Of a DNA stretch of 64,000 nt, positions 1 to 14,190 are shown piece by piece. The stretch is from the NCBI RefSeq assembly GCF_052324685.1, contig NC_135218.1, forward strand, positions 12,314,858-12,378,857, in the 5' to 3' direction. The translations under genes were made by a program, and so were the position numbers. The notes under the pieces were generated by a model. The model was not told the origin of the DNA, did no database searches, and was given only the letters and a program-made list of their open reading frames with translations. The stretch comes from Brachyhypopomus gauderio (lineage: Eukaryota; Chordata; Actinopteri; Gymnotiformes; Hypopomidae). Positions within the stretch are counted from its first letter, which is position 1, and every line of letters begins with the position of its first letter.

Positions 1-793
1 TGTTTGAATCCCATTCCTTTTTAAGGTGCACTGAATTGTAAATGTATCGGAAACATTTACCTATAACATGGATAAGTGCAGCAAAATACTTTTTGCAGAT
101 AAACCGTGACCAAGGTAGGCAGAGCTGGACTGTGACACTAAAAAGTATGTGAATATGTGAAGTAAGTTATTTTAGAGAAGTAGCATTTTGCTTTATACTT
201 TAAGTATATGTTTAGTTAACCTGCATATTTTATTTACTCTAATACAATAATTTGTGTGCTATTCACATTAGATACAGAAGTGATAAGATACATAACTGCT
301 GTTCAATGTTCTGCAGCATTTAAGGAATATGTAGCAATAATAAATAACATGTTGATTAATAGTGTTAAGATTTCTGGGGCTTCTCTCATAATGGTTCCAT
401 ATATATTGAACTGGACTGCATTCATGTAATCACATGAATAAAATTCTAAGAATTAGAAAACTTACTGAGCCATGCTCAACTTAAAAGCAGTTCCAAACCA
501 TACTCTGATTTATATATATTTTTTTGCAGTTAATGTGCAAGTCTCTTACAGGATGCATCTAATATATTATTTGAAATACCAATTAAATATATGCAAAATT
601 CTCCTGCTTATGGCCTCCTTTGCTGCTAATGCTATCTTATCACTGCTGTTGTCCTCATTAAGGTCACTGATATTAATTCCTTCGTCCATTTCATGCTTTG
701 GTATGACCTCAAAATTACCAGATACATCAACAAAAAATGTTATGTAATGACCAAAAGTATTAGGACAATTAAAAAGCTGAATAAACTTCATAT
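1..793. other. AT-rich non-coding stretch
   Basis: I see no conserved coding exon here on either strand. The short open frames have no recognisable domain and sit in AT-rich DNA. The stretch ends at the terminal repeat of the hAT element that begins at 794. Confidence 0.5.
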
Positions 794-2069
794 TAGGGGT
801 GGGACGCGATAAAAAAATTAATCGAATTAATCAGAAGCTTTGTAATTAATTAATCGAAATTAATCGCATTTCAGTATTTAACATGAGAAATATTAATTTA
901 AGTTTGAATGATGAATGAATCAATGAACATAATCATAAACTTCAACATCTTGTTTATTTTTCCACCAGTCTACTACACAGACCAATAGATGAGTGCAGAA
1001 AACAGAGCAAACAGTTTTCAGAACACTGGAAATTCTGACCAAAAATGTTGTTTAAGTTTGGGAGTTTTGCTCAGGATACTGGAAGAATAAGAAGAATTGA
1101 AGTAAATCAGAATATGTTTTTAAATACCATTTTAGATGGGATACTTTTTCTTTAATTTCTGCCGCAGGCATCTCCATAGTGCCTAGAAGCCGTCTTCTGA
1201 ATGCTAAAAGCAAATGACTGGATCTTCCATTCATCATCTATAATAAGAGCTGTCACACCAAGATAATTCTTGTTGCTAACAGAGGTCCAGTGATCCCCAG
1301 TCAGAGCCATATTTGTGGCGCTCTTCACAATAACCTGTTTTACTTCCCTTTCCTCGGCATACAGCTGCTGGATTTTCTTAGACATTGTCTTTCTGGACGG
1401 CAGTTCGTAAATTGCATCAGCTGACGCAATTTGCAGTGCTTCTTGTAAGCCTTTATCTTCGACCACAGAGAGCGAACAACACTGCAAATAATGTGACGCC
1501 GCTCGCGCGAGGTGTGCGGAGTCGCGCGCTACGGTAACTCGCGAAAGTTTAATCCAGTCTTAATGGTCCAATGAAGGTAATTATAAAACCAGAACATTTC
1601 CTCACTTAAAAAAACCCGGGACGCCCGGGACAGGATGTGAAATACGGAAATGTCCCGGGAAATACGGACGTTTCGTCACCCTATCGTACTAGGAATACAT
1701 TTAGCAGCTAAGTGATCATTACTGACCTGTGCGTTAGCCCCAACATGTTTTGCGTTGAGGTTGTAGAAGGGTGAAAGTGCTCCTGTGATAAGCGAACTCC
1801 TTTCTACATAAAGTGCAAATAACACTATTTGTGTTTGTACTTCCATCTGGAAGTTTCTGATATTTAAATTTCCCATCCACCAGCGTAGCCTCTTCAGTCA
1901 TCTCCATCATGATCTTATTGTGCGTCCATATAATCTGTATGTCTGTCTCATGCACTGAGAAACATTCCACGGTGCAAGTGTCTCATGCGTTAAATGCGTT
2001 AATTTTTTTAGTTCGTTAATTTTCCTGTAATTAATGAATCGAAATTACCGCGTTAAAGTCCCACCACTA
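794..2069 (-). mobile_element. decayed hAT transposon with BED-finger transposase remnants
   Basis: The ends are inverted: TAGGGGTGGGAC at the left, and GTCCCACCACTA at the right (its near-complement). The flanking octamers CTTCATAT (786-793) and CTTCAAAC (2070-2077) match at 6 of 8 positions, which fits an aged hAT target duplication. On the minus strand, 1676-1970 carries a BED-type zinc-finger remnant (CTLCRKEF, then an AKH segment in another frame). The stretch 1152-1487 carries a ZBED/hAT-like piece with LTGDHWTS and YLGVTALIID. The two pieces are separated by about 200 bp that includes a CCCGGGAC-rich segment resembling the end of a second small insertion (about 1483-1683). The coding parts are interrupted and in different frames, so the copy cannot make transposase. 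Family assignment rests on the terminal repeat, the 8-bp duplication and the transposase motifs. Confidence 0.78.
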
Positions 2070-2077
2070 CTTCAAAC

Positions 2078-4913
2078 ACATAGCACATTCTAATCAATAA
2101 TTGTAATCTCCAACTAGTTTGTAATGTTTTACTAGGTTAAGAATTGACAGTCATTGCAATTTTGGCACCGTGTAAAACGAGATAAGGAGCTGAGAGATAA
2201 GCTATCAGTATAAGTCATGACGTTCTTAAACTCCTGATGAGCTGTCCCTCATGTCTGTCTCAATACGTGAAAATCTCAACAGTTTGACACTTGATTTTTG
2301 CACCTATATCAGAATGCTAAGATGATGTGTACTTTACAAATAAGATGGTTTGCTTATGCTCAGCACTTTCTAAATCTAATTTTAATCTCTCCCAGTGTCA
2401 GTTGTGAATGAGGCATCTACTCAAAATAAACAAAATATGGAAATGTCCAATGTGAATGAAGACTAATGTAAGGCACTCCAGTATGAGAAGCAGGGGCAGC
2501 AGAAGTGAGTGCTAAACTTGTTTTATCCACTTGTTTGCAAAGCTACAACATGCATTGCAACCAGAGGAAATCAAGTAAGAAAGCACTGTAGGGCCCCACA
2601 AGGTTCGAGGTTCTTAGTCCAGTTCAAAGCCAGTGATACAAAATGCATTGCGATACCACTGAAAAGGTTCTCAAATACAATTTTATTTTATACTCATCTC
2701 TGTAGCAAATAAACAAAGACACAAAACAGTGTACAAAAACAAACATCAATAGAAAAGTATGTCTATATCCAAATGTCAAAAAAATCAATGAAATTCTTGA
2801 CATAAATCGCAAAGAAACTTACTGTCAGAGAACAAAAAATACCAAACATACATACAAATGTACATTTCTTTTTCTATGTGCATGTCTTTATACAAAAGTG
2901 TCAATGCAAGTCACTTTGCGTACATGGTTATTCTGAAGATGGTCCTTTTAATGACAGATTTTCCTACCCATTGCTGTTCACAATCAGTACTGGGAAGGCA
3001 CTTTGCAACATACGCATATATAAAAACGTAAGCAGAATACAAACAAATGAAACAGTGACTGAAAAAAATATATATTTCCAGTGATCCAATGTGCCTCAAA
3101 ACATGAAAAAAACATCAGTATATTTATCACTGAGCAAAGAATCTTAACCAAGGCCCACTGTGATTCATCAAACAAAAGTGAAATGCACTCAAATCAGCCT
3201 CAGAATGCTGGAGTGGCATTGAAAGACATACTGGTTGATGCAGACTAAGAAATAATTGTCCAAACAGTGAGATGAAATTCTAGTTTGACAGTAACAATCT
3301 GGAGGGATTGGTAGGCTAGCTAGGAGAAACAGCAGCCGGATACAGTGCTGTCAGGAAAGGAATAGCAAGCAGTTACACAGGTCCTTTGTTTTTGAAGCCC
3401 TAGTCACTATGTATTTGAAACCTACATCAAACCGACAACCATCAACTTACTTAGATTATACATCAATATAACAGGCCTCATATTGAAAATCTGTTACAAT
3501 TTTTAAGCTATTGGGGGACCAAGGTATAACAAAGCTGTATTAGAAAAAAAATATGGAAAAAACCAATGAATGGAAATTCGATCAGCTCCCCAAACAATAA
3601 TTAAATATTATATCATCAGCATTAAATCACATTTACATAAAACAGCCTCTCAGGCATACCAGAAAGCATTTGTCAGCACATTAGTTTGATGCAGTTAAAG
3701 GTTTTCCTAACCTCCCGTGTCCTCTTAAAACACTGACCACTTACACAGTAGTTCATACTGTTTAGCTGGAAGGTACAAAAAAAGGAAACAATGAAATTTA
3801 GATCTGAAACAGTGATGGCACACACTACAAGGAAACACACACAATGCCAGTTTACACAATCACACAGTTCTACACCTGCACACACGAAGAATCAGAGTGA
3901 GTTTGAGAGTCTGCCGGTACCAACTTCAGACTACTTGGGCTCCTTGTCTTAAATCAGGTTTCTCAATTTAAAAAATCATTCATCCAGGAAGGCCAAGGAA
4001 AATGTGATAATCAAAGTGTCCCACTCACATAAACTAAAAATGTTGGCCATATAGTTATCGATATAGATATATACACATTTCTTACATATATGAACATTAT
4101 ACACATATAGGAATTCTTAAGTTAAGCAGGAATGTATTGAACCTTATAGAAAAAAAAATCTGATATATTAAAAAGCCCTCTGATTATATTACATTCTGAA
4201 GATTAAGAGACCCTGGCCCACACATGTCCATGTCAGTCATCATGCGCGCGCACACACACACAAGCTCTTTTGCTAGGTTCCTGTCAGACAAATAATTCAA
4301 AGACAAAATAGCACAGCACAGATCTAAATTTTAACAACAACTTTATATAAATCATTTCGTAAAGGAGACAGGGACACTTAATATCAATAAGTTAATAAAA
4401 TATACTCTTCATTTCTTGTGATATCTTACAGTCATACCTGAAATTGGTCCCTGCTGTATATTCAAAACTCGTGCACTCTGCATAACCAAAAAGAATCCAT
4501 CTTGCAAAGAAAACAAACTTGCGCGAACAACTATTAATTAGGACACAATATTTAAACGTTTTAGAATTGTCATGGAATTTAAAATGTGTCCAAAACATTC
4601 AGACAAGCTGAGAATTTAGATCTAATTGTGTAATTTATTCAAATAACAGCTCAAGCTGCAAGTGGTCTGGCTTCCTCTAGAACACTACAACTATTAAGTA
4701 TTTAAAAAATCACTACAATGGAGGGGGGAAAAAAGATAGTTGCTTTATACCAACACGAAAACAAAAACACGTTGGCAAACAAATTAAAACATTAGATGAT
4801 AAACACTGACGACAAGCAAAGAAAAAGCAGTTTACGGTGAAAGATGAGAAAAGGTAGAACTGTAGTTACTGTCAAACCTCAGTAAGAACATGGCCGCTTT
4901 CCTTGCTTTAGAG
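2078..4913. other. AT-rich region downstream of patz1, probably partly its 3' UTR
   Basis: No convincing coding exon is visible in this 2.8 kb. Reverse-strand AATAAA hexamers occur at 4634-4639 and at 2682-2687, so the patz1 transcript could end at either, giving a 3' UTR of about 0.3 or 2.2 kb. A short CA tract lies near 4249-4261. UTR extent is inference only. Confidence 0.4.
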
Positions 4914-7900
4914 TCATTTATCTCCTAAACCCAGACCACTGCTCCCCACCTCAGCGTCCACCAGTGAAGATGCAAAAGCCGACTGCACGATCTGAAACCC
5001 AAACGACTCCAGCAGAGACATGTTCTGCTGCGGTGAAAAGGGAGAGGTGAGGTCTCCCAAGCTGGGCCCGGACCCACCGTGTTTCTTGTGCACCCGATGC
5101 TGGTGCTTGCTGAGGTAAGACTTTGTGCGGAAGGTCTGGCCACATTCGCCACAAGCAAACTTTTTCTCCACGTCAGTTTTTTGTTTGGAGCCACAGGCCT
5201 CTGCCGGAGTCCCGTTGGATTCCCCGTTGAACACCAGCGAGGGTCCCCTCAACTCCTCGCCCTCAGACTTCTGCTCGGCTTTGAGGTCGGCTCCGTTAGA
5301 GAGGTCCCCGTACGCGGCTTCCGAACCATCAGAATCTTGATGGGGGCACTTCCCAGTATTCTCCTGCCCGTCTGAGGTAAACACAGAGTTGGGTGGGGGT
5401 AGGAAGATCAGAGGAAATGAGATGTGGCAGAAGCGGAGAAGGACAGAGGGGGAAATGGGAAAAGAACCTCACATTAGGCAAGAAATGTAGATCAATTTGC
5501 CACCACCTGCCTAAGTCTTTGGACACAAACAACAACTTGATACACAGATACATTACAGAAAAAGTTTAAAAAAAGAATATGACTATATATAATGGCTAGT
5601 AAATCAGCTGGGAAAGGTTTTAACAAATGCAGCTACCAAAAAACCTTTAAAATTTAATGGGTCATTACAACAAATCTCATGGTGGCCCAAGACTTCTGCA
5701 CAGTACTGTAGTTTATATTAAAGCAAATGGCTCATTACTTTTGTATAAACATTGCCTTTTTAAAACACATTAACTGACTTTCCTTTGGTCAGAATTGAAA
5801 ATATAAATGTGTATACACTGGACAATTGCTCCATGCTTTAATAAACACATCAAGATTGCCTTCTTAGTTTCTATCCCATACACAAGTCTGCAACTAAAAT
5901 GCATAATGCCTGTCATAAGGAGGAAAGAATAAAAATAAAACGGCCACTATACATGCACTGATGAGATATACAGCCCACTGCTTGTGCACACACAAAACAA
6001 TATCCAAGGAATGCAACACCAGAAAGATTTCACCCCTAATTCAATGTCTGTTTTTTGGCAGGCCAATCAACTTGTGTAGTTGACAAAATCTAGTTTGCAA
6101 GGAAACAGCAGGCAAAATGAGTTATCATCACATATCTCAGTTATCTGTGAAATGTGTGGCAGCATCAAGAGATGTAGATGATCCAGCAGTGTATTCCAGA
6201 GACTTTACTGTGTTTCAAAACTCCTCCATAGGTGTGCACTTTGGTGCTTATCCAGGACGTGCGTTTTGTTATTAAATCTTTTCTTGTATAATTTTTTTTT
6301 CAGAACGTACACAAAGGAATGAAAGAATTTTCAGAATGCACACAATCAGTGAAGACACTAATTACTCCCAATTACACTAAATATCATATTTCAGTAAGTA
6401 ATCCATTTGTTTGCCCATTTGGAACAACGAAGGCCAGCACTGTGTAGATAGTCAACTTAATTAACAAACAATTAAACAAAATGTAAAGTTTAGCTTACTT
6501 GAAGGTTCCCCATAGCCTATGTGTTTTTCCTAACCATTCAGAACACCTCATTCTAATTGTTTTTGTCAGAGCGGATCGAGTCCGTCCAACAGCGGGCCAC
6601 TAGTCCTACATCCTGTGTTGAAAGGCGGCGTATGTCTCTTCCCACGCCCACCCTCCGGCTGACCCATACTGACCTGGGAGAGGCCCATGCAGAGAGAAGC
6701 CTGGTGCTCCAGCAGAGCGGCACTCCCATACATAGGGAGTCGTCCCTGGCCTGCCAAGGAGCAGCTCAGGCTGCAAGCCAAGGGCAGGAGGGCCTGGCTG
6801 GGGGAGAACCGGAGGCCCAGAAAGCCCCCGAAAAGACCCCTCAGTCTCAGGAAAGGTAACCAGGAGCCGGCGGCTGGTGCAAAGGTCTACACCGTTATCA
6901 ACCACCCCGACAAGGGAGAGAGATGAGGAATAGAGACAGAAGGAGAGACAGGGAGGCCAGGGGAGGGGGGAAATTTACCGTCAATACATCCAGAATGATG
7001 ACTAACTTCACATCAGTTTGTGTACACACCACACTTGGTAGTTACTCTCCATTGCTTGAATTATGTACTTTTAGTGTACTATTCAAGTGCAGTCTGAGTA
7101 ATACCACAAGGAAATGAATCTTTTTTCCTTTATTACTTGCCAAGCCTGCAGAAATATTGTTGGAGCCCATCTTTAAAAAAAACAATCTCAGTACTGATGT
7201 AAAGTTAATGTCTCATTTCTGATGTTTTTCACTTTTCTCCATTTTCCATAACTCAGAAAACATCCATCATGAATCAGTTATACTGTAAATAACCTCAACC
7301 TCAAGTCCTAACCACAAATAAACATTACAAAGTACTTTTAGTTGAGTACTGCAAAATGAACTCATAATATGCAAGTGGTTATATATATATATATATATAA
7401 TGATTTAATATAATTCTTTTTGAAGCATCACTGACTGGAATTTTACCCAGTACTTTCTCTATTAAAATGCCAAGCTTCACAATATGCAGAGAAAAAAAAA
7501 TCTTTTTCAGTGCCTAACATAATATCTTACAATGAAAAATGACTCAACAACCAACTAAGACCAAATTCTTCTTCTCAGCATACCCCCAACAACAGGCTGC
7601 TGGTTTCCATGGCAATAATTGTATGAAAAAAAGGTCCATTAGATACCAAAAAGAGATTGCACAAAAAAATGCAGGCCTAAATTTGGACATGCATTAATGG
7701 AACATTTGCTTAGCCAGCATGTGATGGAAATGACAGAAAGCAACAGACAGAAATATGCTGCCATGCGAACTCAGCAGTATAAGGGGCCGTGGTCTTCATC
7801 ATAGTGAAAGCTGGTATGGCTGCAACTATGACTCATTCTTTATACTTTGGCAAATTAAGCACCAAAGTTCTTTTCAACACAAGGACACCAATTCGGTGTG

Positions 7901-10086
7901 GAAGTAAAACACTCACCTAATCTAACAATAAGCAAAACGTCAGGGAAAGAAAAGCACTATTATGTTGGAGTTACAAAACACTGCTTAAAACATTCGATTT
8001 CTTAAGGTGGACCGTCTGGCTTCCAAACTAACAGAGCACTGCAGCCTTGCACCATCGTGCAGTTTGACCTCCCCCAGAACGACCCAGACCCAGTGTAAAT
8101 ACATGCACTGCAGTAGCCAGCAAGCGGCTCACACAGTTAATCCTTTAAATTGAGTTGAAAACGCTTATGAAGTCGAGCTTAAACACAGGGCTTTTCAGAC
8201 GCTCCAATCAGACTTGTTCTGCAAAGTTCAACTGAAAACCTGACTGGATGTGTCTGTTTGAACAAGCTATTTGCTTGTGATAGTTTGCTGAATACTAAAA
8301 AGGCCACATTGTTCCCGATACCTCAAATGGATATTAATAAGAATCAAATATACTGGATATTAAAAAGAACCCCCCCCCTCCAACGAAAAGCCCAGTTTAG
8401 GCTGAACAATTCAAAGTTAAAGCTACATTCCTTTGAAATAAAAGTCCAAAAGTACATTTCGGGTACTGGAGATGCCTCTCAAACATTTACTTACAATGCA
8501 AGAAAAGAGAATGATGGTACTCAGCCATGGTGATAAATTAGTGCAAAAATATGGACCATGTAAGTGTGTATGTGAGCGAGTGCTTTTTGCAAGCAGATAT
8601 TTAGCAGCAGGGTGAAAGAGCGAGTGAGCGAGTGACAAGGACGCTGGTGGGGGGAGGCTTGCTTGCCTTCCACTGCGCACGGGCGTCCTGAGTGGTAGGG
8701 GGCGCCGTTGTGCATCTGCGGCCCATTGGAACGCGGCTCTAGGAACTGGTTTGCTGTGGAGGAAGGGAGCATGGACGAGCCGTGGTGCGTTTTTACATGT
8801 ACCTTAAGGTAGGACGCAGTGGAAAAACCTGAGACCATCGGAGGAGCAAAAAAAAGCAAAAACAAAAAGAGAAGGAAAAAATAGAACAAGCAGAGTCTTG
8901 TTTTACATTACGATTACAATCTCCCATTTAGCTGGAGATTACGAAAAAAAAAAAAAAACTTTATTGGCTACAGGTTCAGGGATGTACAAGTGAAGTGCAG
9001 CAGGAATACACAACTGAGCTAAGGAATTCTCCACAAACATGTTTGCAAAGGACTGAATTAAACAATAATTCAAATGTGGAAATGCTTGTATATAACTGAA
9101 TGGCATTCTTCTTCCTAGCATGTACTTAGTGAATCAAAATTCAACCAGATTATATCCTTTGTTCCAACTTTAGCTTGGCATATTTGTTATTACCTGTCCA
9201 CGAGTGTAGGCATAGTATCTTTTTGTAAATGCATGCATATCCTATGCAAAGTTAGCACTGAATAATTGGCAGTTTGCATGTGAATGATTTCCTATCAAAT
9301 GCATAATTAATCTGTGCTTGAGGGTTACCTTTATTGCATATGCCACAGTAGTTGTGAGGTCCTTCACTGTGTTTTTTCAGGTGGTCTGTCATATATGCAG
9401 CCCGTAAGAATTTTCCACACACTTGGCATGGTATCTTATCTTCATGGCAGGCCAGGTGTGACCGCAGACGATCTCGAGTTGCAAATGACGCATTGCAAAC
9501 CTACACAAAAAGCAATAGTGACTTTCATTTATGTTTTTACGTCTATATATTTTGCATATTTGAAAATCCATTTTTAAATTAAAAAAAACCCTACAACATG
9601 ATAAAAAACTAGCAGCATGTCAATAAAGAGACCAGATTATATGTAAGCTTTTTTATATTGGCCAGTGAAGTTGCAAATATTGTCACTTATGGGACCTTTC
9701 CTGTAGAAATACAGAAATTATGGTAGCATTCCTTCATAAAAGGCCTATATTCAAGTATAATTTAATATCTGCATTAAACTGGAATTAATAGCTTTATTTA
9801 AAAAAATACTCAATTTTCAAACTAATAATAATAGGCCTGAAAACAAATACATTTATAAATGTATACATTTAAGTACTGGATACATTTACAAGTATTGAAC
9901 TATTTACAAATATTTAAGGAAACAGTGTCCAGTGTCTCTCACCTGACATTTATGAGGTCTTTCTGTGGTATGAACCTGTTTGATGTGTCCATTTAGATGG
10001 TCTGGCCTGCAATAACCAAGAAAACAATGATACATAAAATAGTAATGGAAAACAGACACAAAATGTTCTGTGCAGAAATGTGTGTG

Positions 10087-10133
<47 letters not shown>

Positions 10134-11414
10134 GTACTAAACGTTTATAGTTTTGTGTACACTTCCAACAGTCCAGTGCTGGCATGTCTACTAAGACATC
10201 GATAAATAGATAAGTAGATAGGGTTGAGGTTGAGTATTCAAAATAACTCACCTTGAAAACCCCTTTCCACAGCTCTGACACACGTATGGTTTCCCCACAG
10301 ATCCGTCGTGGGAACGCACATGGTAGGACATCCTATCTTTACGCTTGAAGCGTAAACCACACACCGGGCAAGCATAAGGCTTTTCACCGGAGTGCGACAG
10401 CTTGTGTCGGTTTAGGTGATACACGTCTCTGAAAACCTTCCCACAGAGGTCACATCCAACGTGTCGCCTCGTCCTCTCTCGTCTGCGCCCGCCGTCCGCC
10501 GCACCGTGGGCCGGCAGTCCATTTTCGTGCAGTCCCGACTGGGAGTGAGGGACCATCGACGGGATGTCCACTGGTACCAGTTCCCTCCCGGTGCTGACTC
10601 CACCGCTGAACGTCCCGTGTTGTGCTTCGTGGTTCCTCAGCTGTACGGTGTCCGTAAACATCTTACCACAGACCCCACAGGGAAACAGGCCCTCGTTTTC
10701 ATTGGTAGTACCGTTATTGTACGCAGCGGAGCCCACCGCGGGTTCTTTCTTCGGTCGTCCCCGGCCTCGCTTGGACCCGGCGGAGCCCTCGCCGTTCAAG
10801 GGATTCCCCGTCAAATCTGTAGGAGAGACGGGCAGCCTCCCGGTCGTTACGGTGGGATGGGAACCGTCGCCGGACCGTGTCGGACCGGTGGTTCCGTCGC
10901 TATCCAGATTGTTGGTAAACACCGCGCCGTTGGGCAGCTCGGGGTTCCCCGCGGCACGGTGAAAGCCGTGGTCACCCCCTCGCGGAGGGGGTACGAGGAT
11001 CTGGACGTTGGACTGCTTGATCACCTCCTGACAGATCTCGACGACGGAGCGCATCAGCAGGAACTTGGCGGCGGTCATCAGCTCCGGGAAGCTCTCCAGC
11101 CGCACCACGATCTTGGAGGTGTAGGCGAAGTCCAGGATGTCCCCAAAAACTTTGGGGCTGATCGTGTGCATCTCCAGCTCCTTCCCCTCGCCGTCGCCCT
11201 CGGCCTGACGGCTGAACACCGACTCGAAGTACTCGCTGCACGCGGCCAGCACCGCTTTGTGGGCGGGGAAGCTCTCCTCCCCGACGCGCAGCACCACGTC
11301 GCAGAACCGGCCTCCATCTTTCCTCTGGCCGTCGAGGTTGTGCAGCATCTCGGCGCTGTGCTCGCTCACCTGGTACGTGTACGAGGAACTCCACGACTGC
11401 TCCGGTCTCTCCAT
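4914..11414 (-). CDS. patz1: PATZ1: BTB/POZ, AT-hook and zinc-finger transcription factor
   Basis: Nuclear DNA-binding regulator (MAZR/ZNF278 family). I place five coding exons on the minus strand: 11414-10252, 10006-9943, 9500-9329, 8828-8667 and 5371-4914. Phases agree throughout and give 672 codons plus a TGA stop; human PATZ1 is 687 aa. The start ATG at 11414 lies in a strong context (GGCGGCATGG) and begins MERPEQSW. Domains in order: BTB about residues 15-135, with FCDVVLRVGEESFPAHKAVL; AT-hook KRGRGRPKK at 215-223; then eight C2H2 fingers. The linker SGEKPY joins fingers 2 and 3. The final exon ends with the family's C-terminal block FSPQQNMSLLESFGFQIVQS. Intron 4 appears to use a GC donor (GAAG|GCAAGC at 8666). 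It is 3.3 kb long and contains a GC-rich island described separately. Identity is secure; alternative isoforms known in mammals were not resolved here. Confidence 0.95.
6557..6925. other. GC-rich island inside patz1 intron 4; possible cassette exon
   Basis: This island of about 300 bp is far richer in G+C than the intron around it. It is open for 70-100 codons in several frames on both strands. On the minus strand a GTGTAG acceptor (near 6893) precedes a frame that would continue correctly from patz1 exon 4, starting DLCTSRR. On the plus strand a pyrimidine-rich TTTTTGTCAG precedes about 290 open bases ending at AAAG|GTAACC. I recognise neither product. It could be an alternative patz1 exon, an exon of an antisense transcript, or a non-coding GC-rich element. 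Confidence 0.3.
10090..10132. repeat. TACA/CA microsatellite in patz1 intron 1
   Basis: A short TACA run followed by about 18 CA units, lying 84 bp past exon 2 in the intron between coding exons 1 and 2. Confidence 0.95.
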
Positions 11415-13626
11415 GCCGCCTTCGGTGCTACGACGACGCCCTAACACATGTGACAAAAGAGGGCGACCACGTAAATACAAAACCAGCCCCTGTTGGTGAG
11501 GGAGGGAGGGAGGGGGGGGGTCCGTGGAAAACAAACAAAAAACAAGCCTTTCAACGACGACCACCCCTCTTCGCTTTAGCATCCACCATGTTAGCAAAGG
11601 GGAAAAAATGGCAGCCCCCCAGCTTCCTGTGAACTTTGACCTTTTGCTTGGAGGGAGGGGTATGCCGCTCGCTTTTATTTTTGTCTTCGCTTTGTACTTA
11701 AACGTGTTGTACTTACACTTAAACGCATTTAACCGCTGGAATTATGCGTGTTGTTCGTTCGTTGTGCGTGTTGTGTGTGTCGCTTGTCTCTCCCCCTCTG
11801 GCGTGTTATGAATTCACGTCCTTGTTTTCCAGTCAGCCCCCCCCCCCCCTCGTAGCCCCCCCTCGTAGCCCTCCCTCCCCCCCAAAAAAAGACAAGCACA
11901 CCCGGCCAACAAAAGCGGACTACACCGCAGCACTTTGTTCCTGCCGCACGTTGTCAGACACGGTCGGTTTCATGTAATGCGAATAATGCACGGGAAACGC
12001 AGACCTGCTTCTGAAACGATACATGCCCGTGGCCCCCGCCCCCTTCAAGGTCTCTGAGGGGTAAAAAAAACAAACCACCCCCTCCCCCAAGTTTCATATT
12101 AACCCAACTAGGAACGACTAAATACTATATCAGCATATCTCTTGCGAGGTATATCGACATTCCAATTTTAACATATTTCCTAAACAATTACATTTTTTGT
12201 TTGCTACGTAACTCCGTTTTGAAATATTAACATTTTGAACAGTCAACAAAATCATGTGAAACAGCATAGCCCACAACGTACTAAGCCACGCGTTGGTCGG
12301 TTTTGATGGCCACATTATTTTGTTACATTTAGCCTACTTAAACTTCCAAAATATAAAAGCGAAACATGGGATATTTTACCTTTCTGGACCAAAGACTGTG
12401 ACCAAAGACTGTATACACTGTATAGCCTACAGTCTTTAGTATATTATACAATGAGGCAAATGATAAGTACATCGCAATTATTATACGGCTTTGTTCTCGA
12501 TTCAAATAGGCCTTGCAAATTTTAGGAAGTTATACCTATTGCAACTCTAGAAGGTCCATATGAGATCAGTTCCATTTCATTTTTAGTTAGATGGGAGAAC
12601 TAGACATAATAATCACTGATGACCACTTAGCCTTGGGCTGAAGGGTCTTTAGCTGCTTATTTGAATTACTGGTAAACACATTCACTAGAAAATAGGAAAA
12701 CTATACCCCTCATATTTAAATAACTTATTAAATCGATTTGTGTTATGAGGTTAACAGACATACTGAAAATGATAATTCAGATCGGCGCATAAAATGTGTA
12801 ATGCAAATTAAATGTACTAAATGTGGAGGGAAACAAACAATTTTCACAAAAACTGAAGTAGTATTTTCTTACAATTTCATTCTGTAATAGCTATTGTGAA
12901 ATACAACTACTTATAAGATTGTTACACAGGCGAATAAGTAGCTAAAGTGTTTATGAAATGGCAGCATACGAACTACGTAATATCCACGACTGGCCTACAT
13001 ACCTTTTCCTGTCTGCCTGGGTCAGCGGTCCAGGTTCTACATTTATAACTGAAGCCTGTTATAAATGCATCCATAAAGGGCTGATATTCACATGTAAAGT
13101 GATTAAAATGAGCACATTAAGTCAAGCAATTTCTGAAGCTTACTCAGAGTGTCCTCGCCCCACAACACTTTCAGGGTGTTTGTTGTTTTACATGTCAATG
13201 AAAGGTCACAAGTGGTGTTTTTAGGAGCTAAAAATCTTCTCAACCCTCATGTCTACTTGTTGATTGTGCAATCTTTGACTTGCAAAAAGATTTGAACACA
13301 CCAACCACATCTCACATTGTCAGAATTCAAGACACTGCTCCTTTTAATACTCAAAATGGTTTACACCATTTCACAATTAAAATGTGTTAGTCCTCCCTAC
13401 GATACACCCAACTGCAAAGAAAGTGTCATGGCATTTGCAAATCACAAAGGTTACTGAAAATTATGCAAATTTCAGTCACTTCACTGCCTGCTTCCAGCTG
13501 GTAGTTACAAGTGATTAACAACCCCATCCTCCACTCACAGCCAATAATTTTTAGGAGAAATTGAGCAAAAGTGCTGGATATTATATTTATATCCAAACAT
13601 ACATGACCCAGTCAGTAAACAATAAT

Positions 13627-13659
<33 letters not shown>

Positions 13660-14190
13660 CCAACATGCCCAAGATTTCTAGTTATGTCAGCACAAGCACC
13701 TTCTAAGAACATCCCCAACTTTTCTCCCCTAATGCTCGGAGGCAATCACCCCCCTCCCCCTCCAACCTTATCTTAGAATACTGCTCAATCATCCCAGCAG
13801 ATGATGCTGCAGCCAAGGTCAAGAAGGCAGTTTAATGTTTAAATAAACACTTGTTGCCAAATGAATGTTCAGACATTAAGAAAAAGACTATTCAAGAGGA
13901 AATAACTGTTGCATGGAACACCTGTTAACTCAGGGCAGCCTTGGTCTCAGGTAACAAATTTCACAGCAGCCGGTGTGATGGAAGATCATGAGTCATGTTT
14001 AGCACCAAATGAATAACAAGGTGGTTAGTCCTCAGCTAAAAATGTAAGTCCTGATCCAATTTCGAACACATGTGCGGTAGATTCTGATCAACAGCCGTCC
14101 ATGTGCCATCATCTCTTTAGTGTGCCCTTTCCCCTCACACTACAGACAGGTCAGGACCCCCCTCCAAAACAAAGATCAAGAACAAAAAAG
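11415..14190. other. patz1 promoter side and intergenic gap
   Basis: The first 600 bases (11415-12020) are GC- and C-tract-rich, consistent with the 5' UTR and promoter of patz1. The rest is AT-rich, with a 29-base poly-A run at 13630-13658, and carries no exon I can recognise. In human the gene DRG1 sits between PATZ1 and EIF4ENIF1; nothing resembling its GTPase exons is visible here. Confidence 0.5.

Noticed and set aside
10416-11499. Long open frames on the plus strand and in other frames across patz1 exon 1
   Set aside because: They are antisense or out-of-frame shadows of the GC-rich coding exon, with no domain and no similarity that I recognise.
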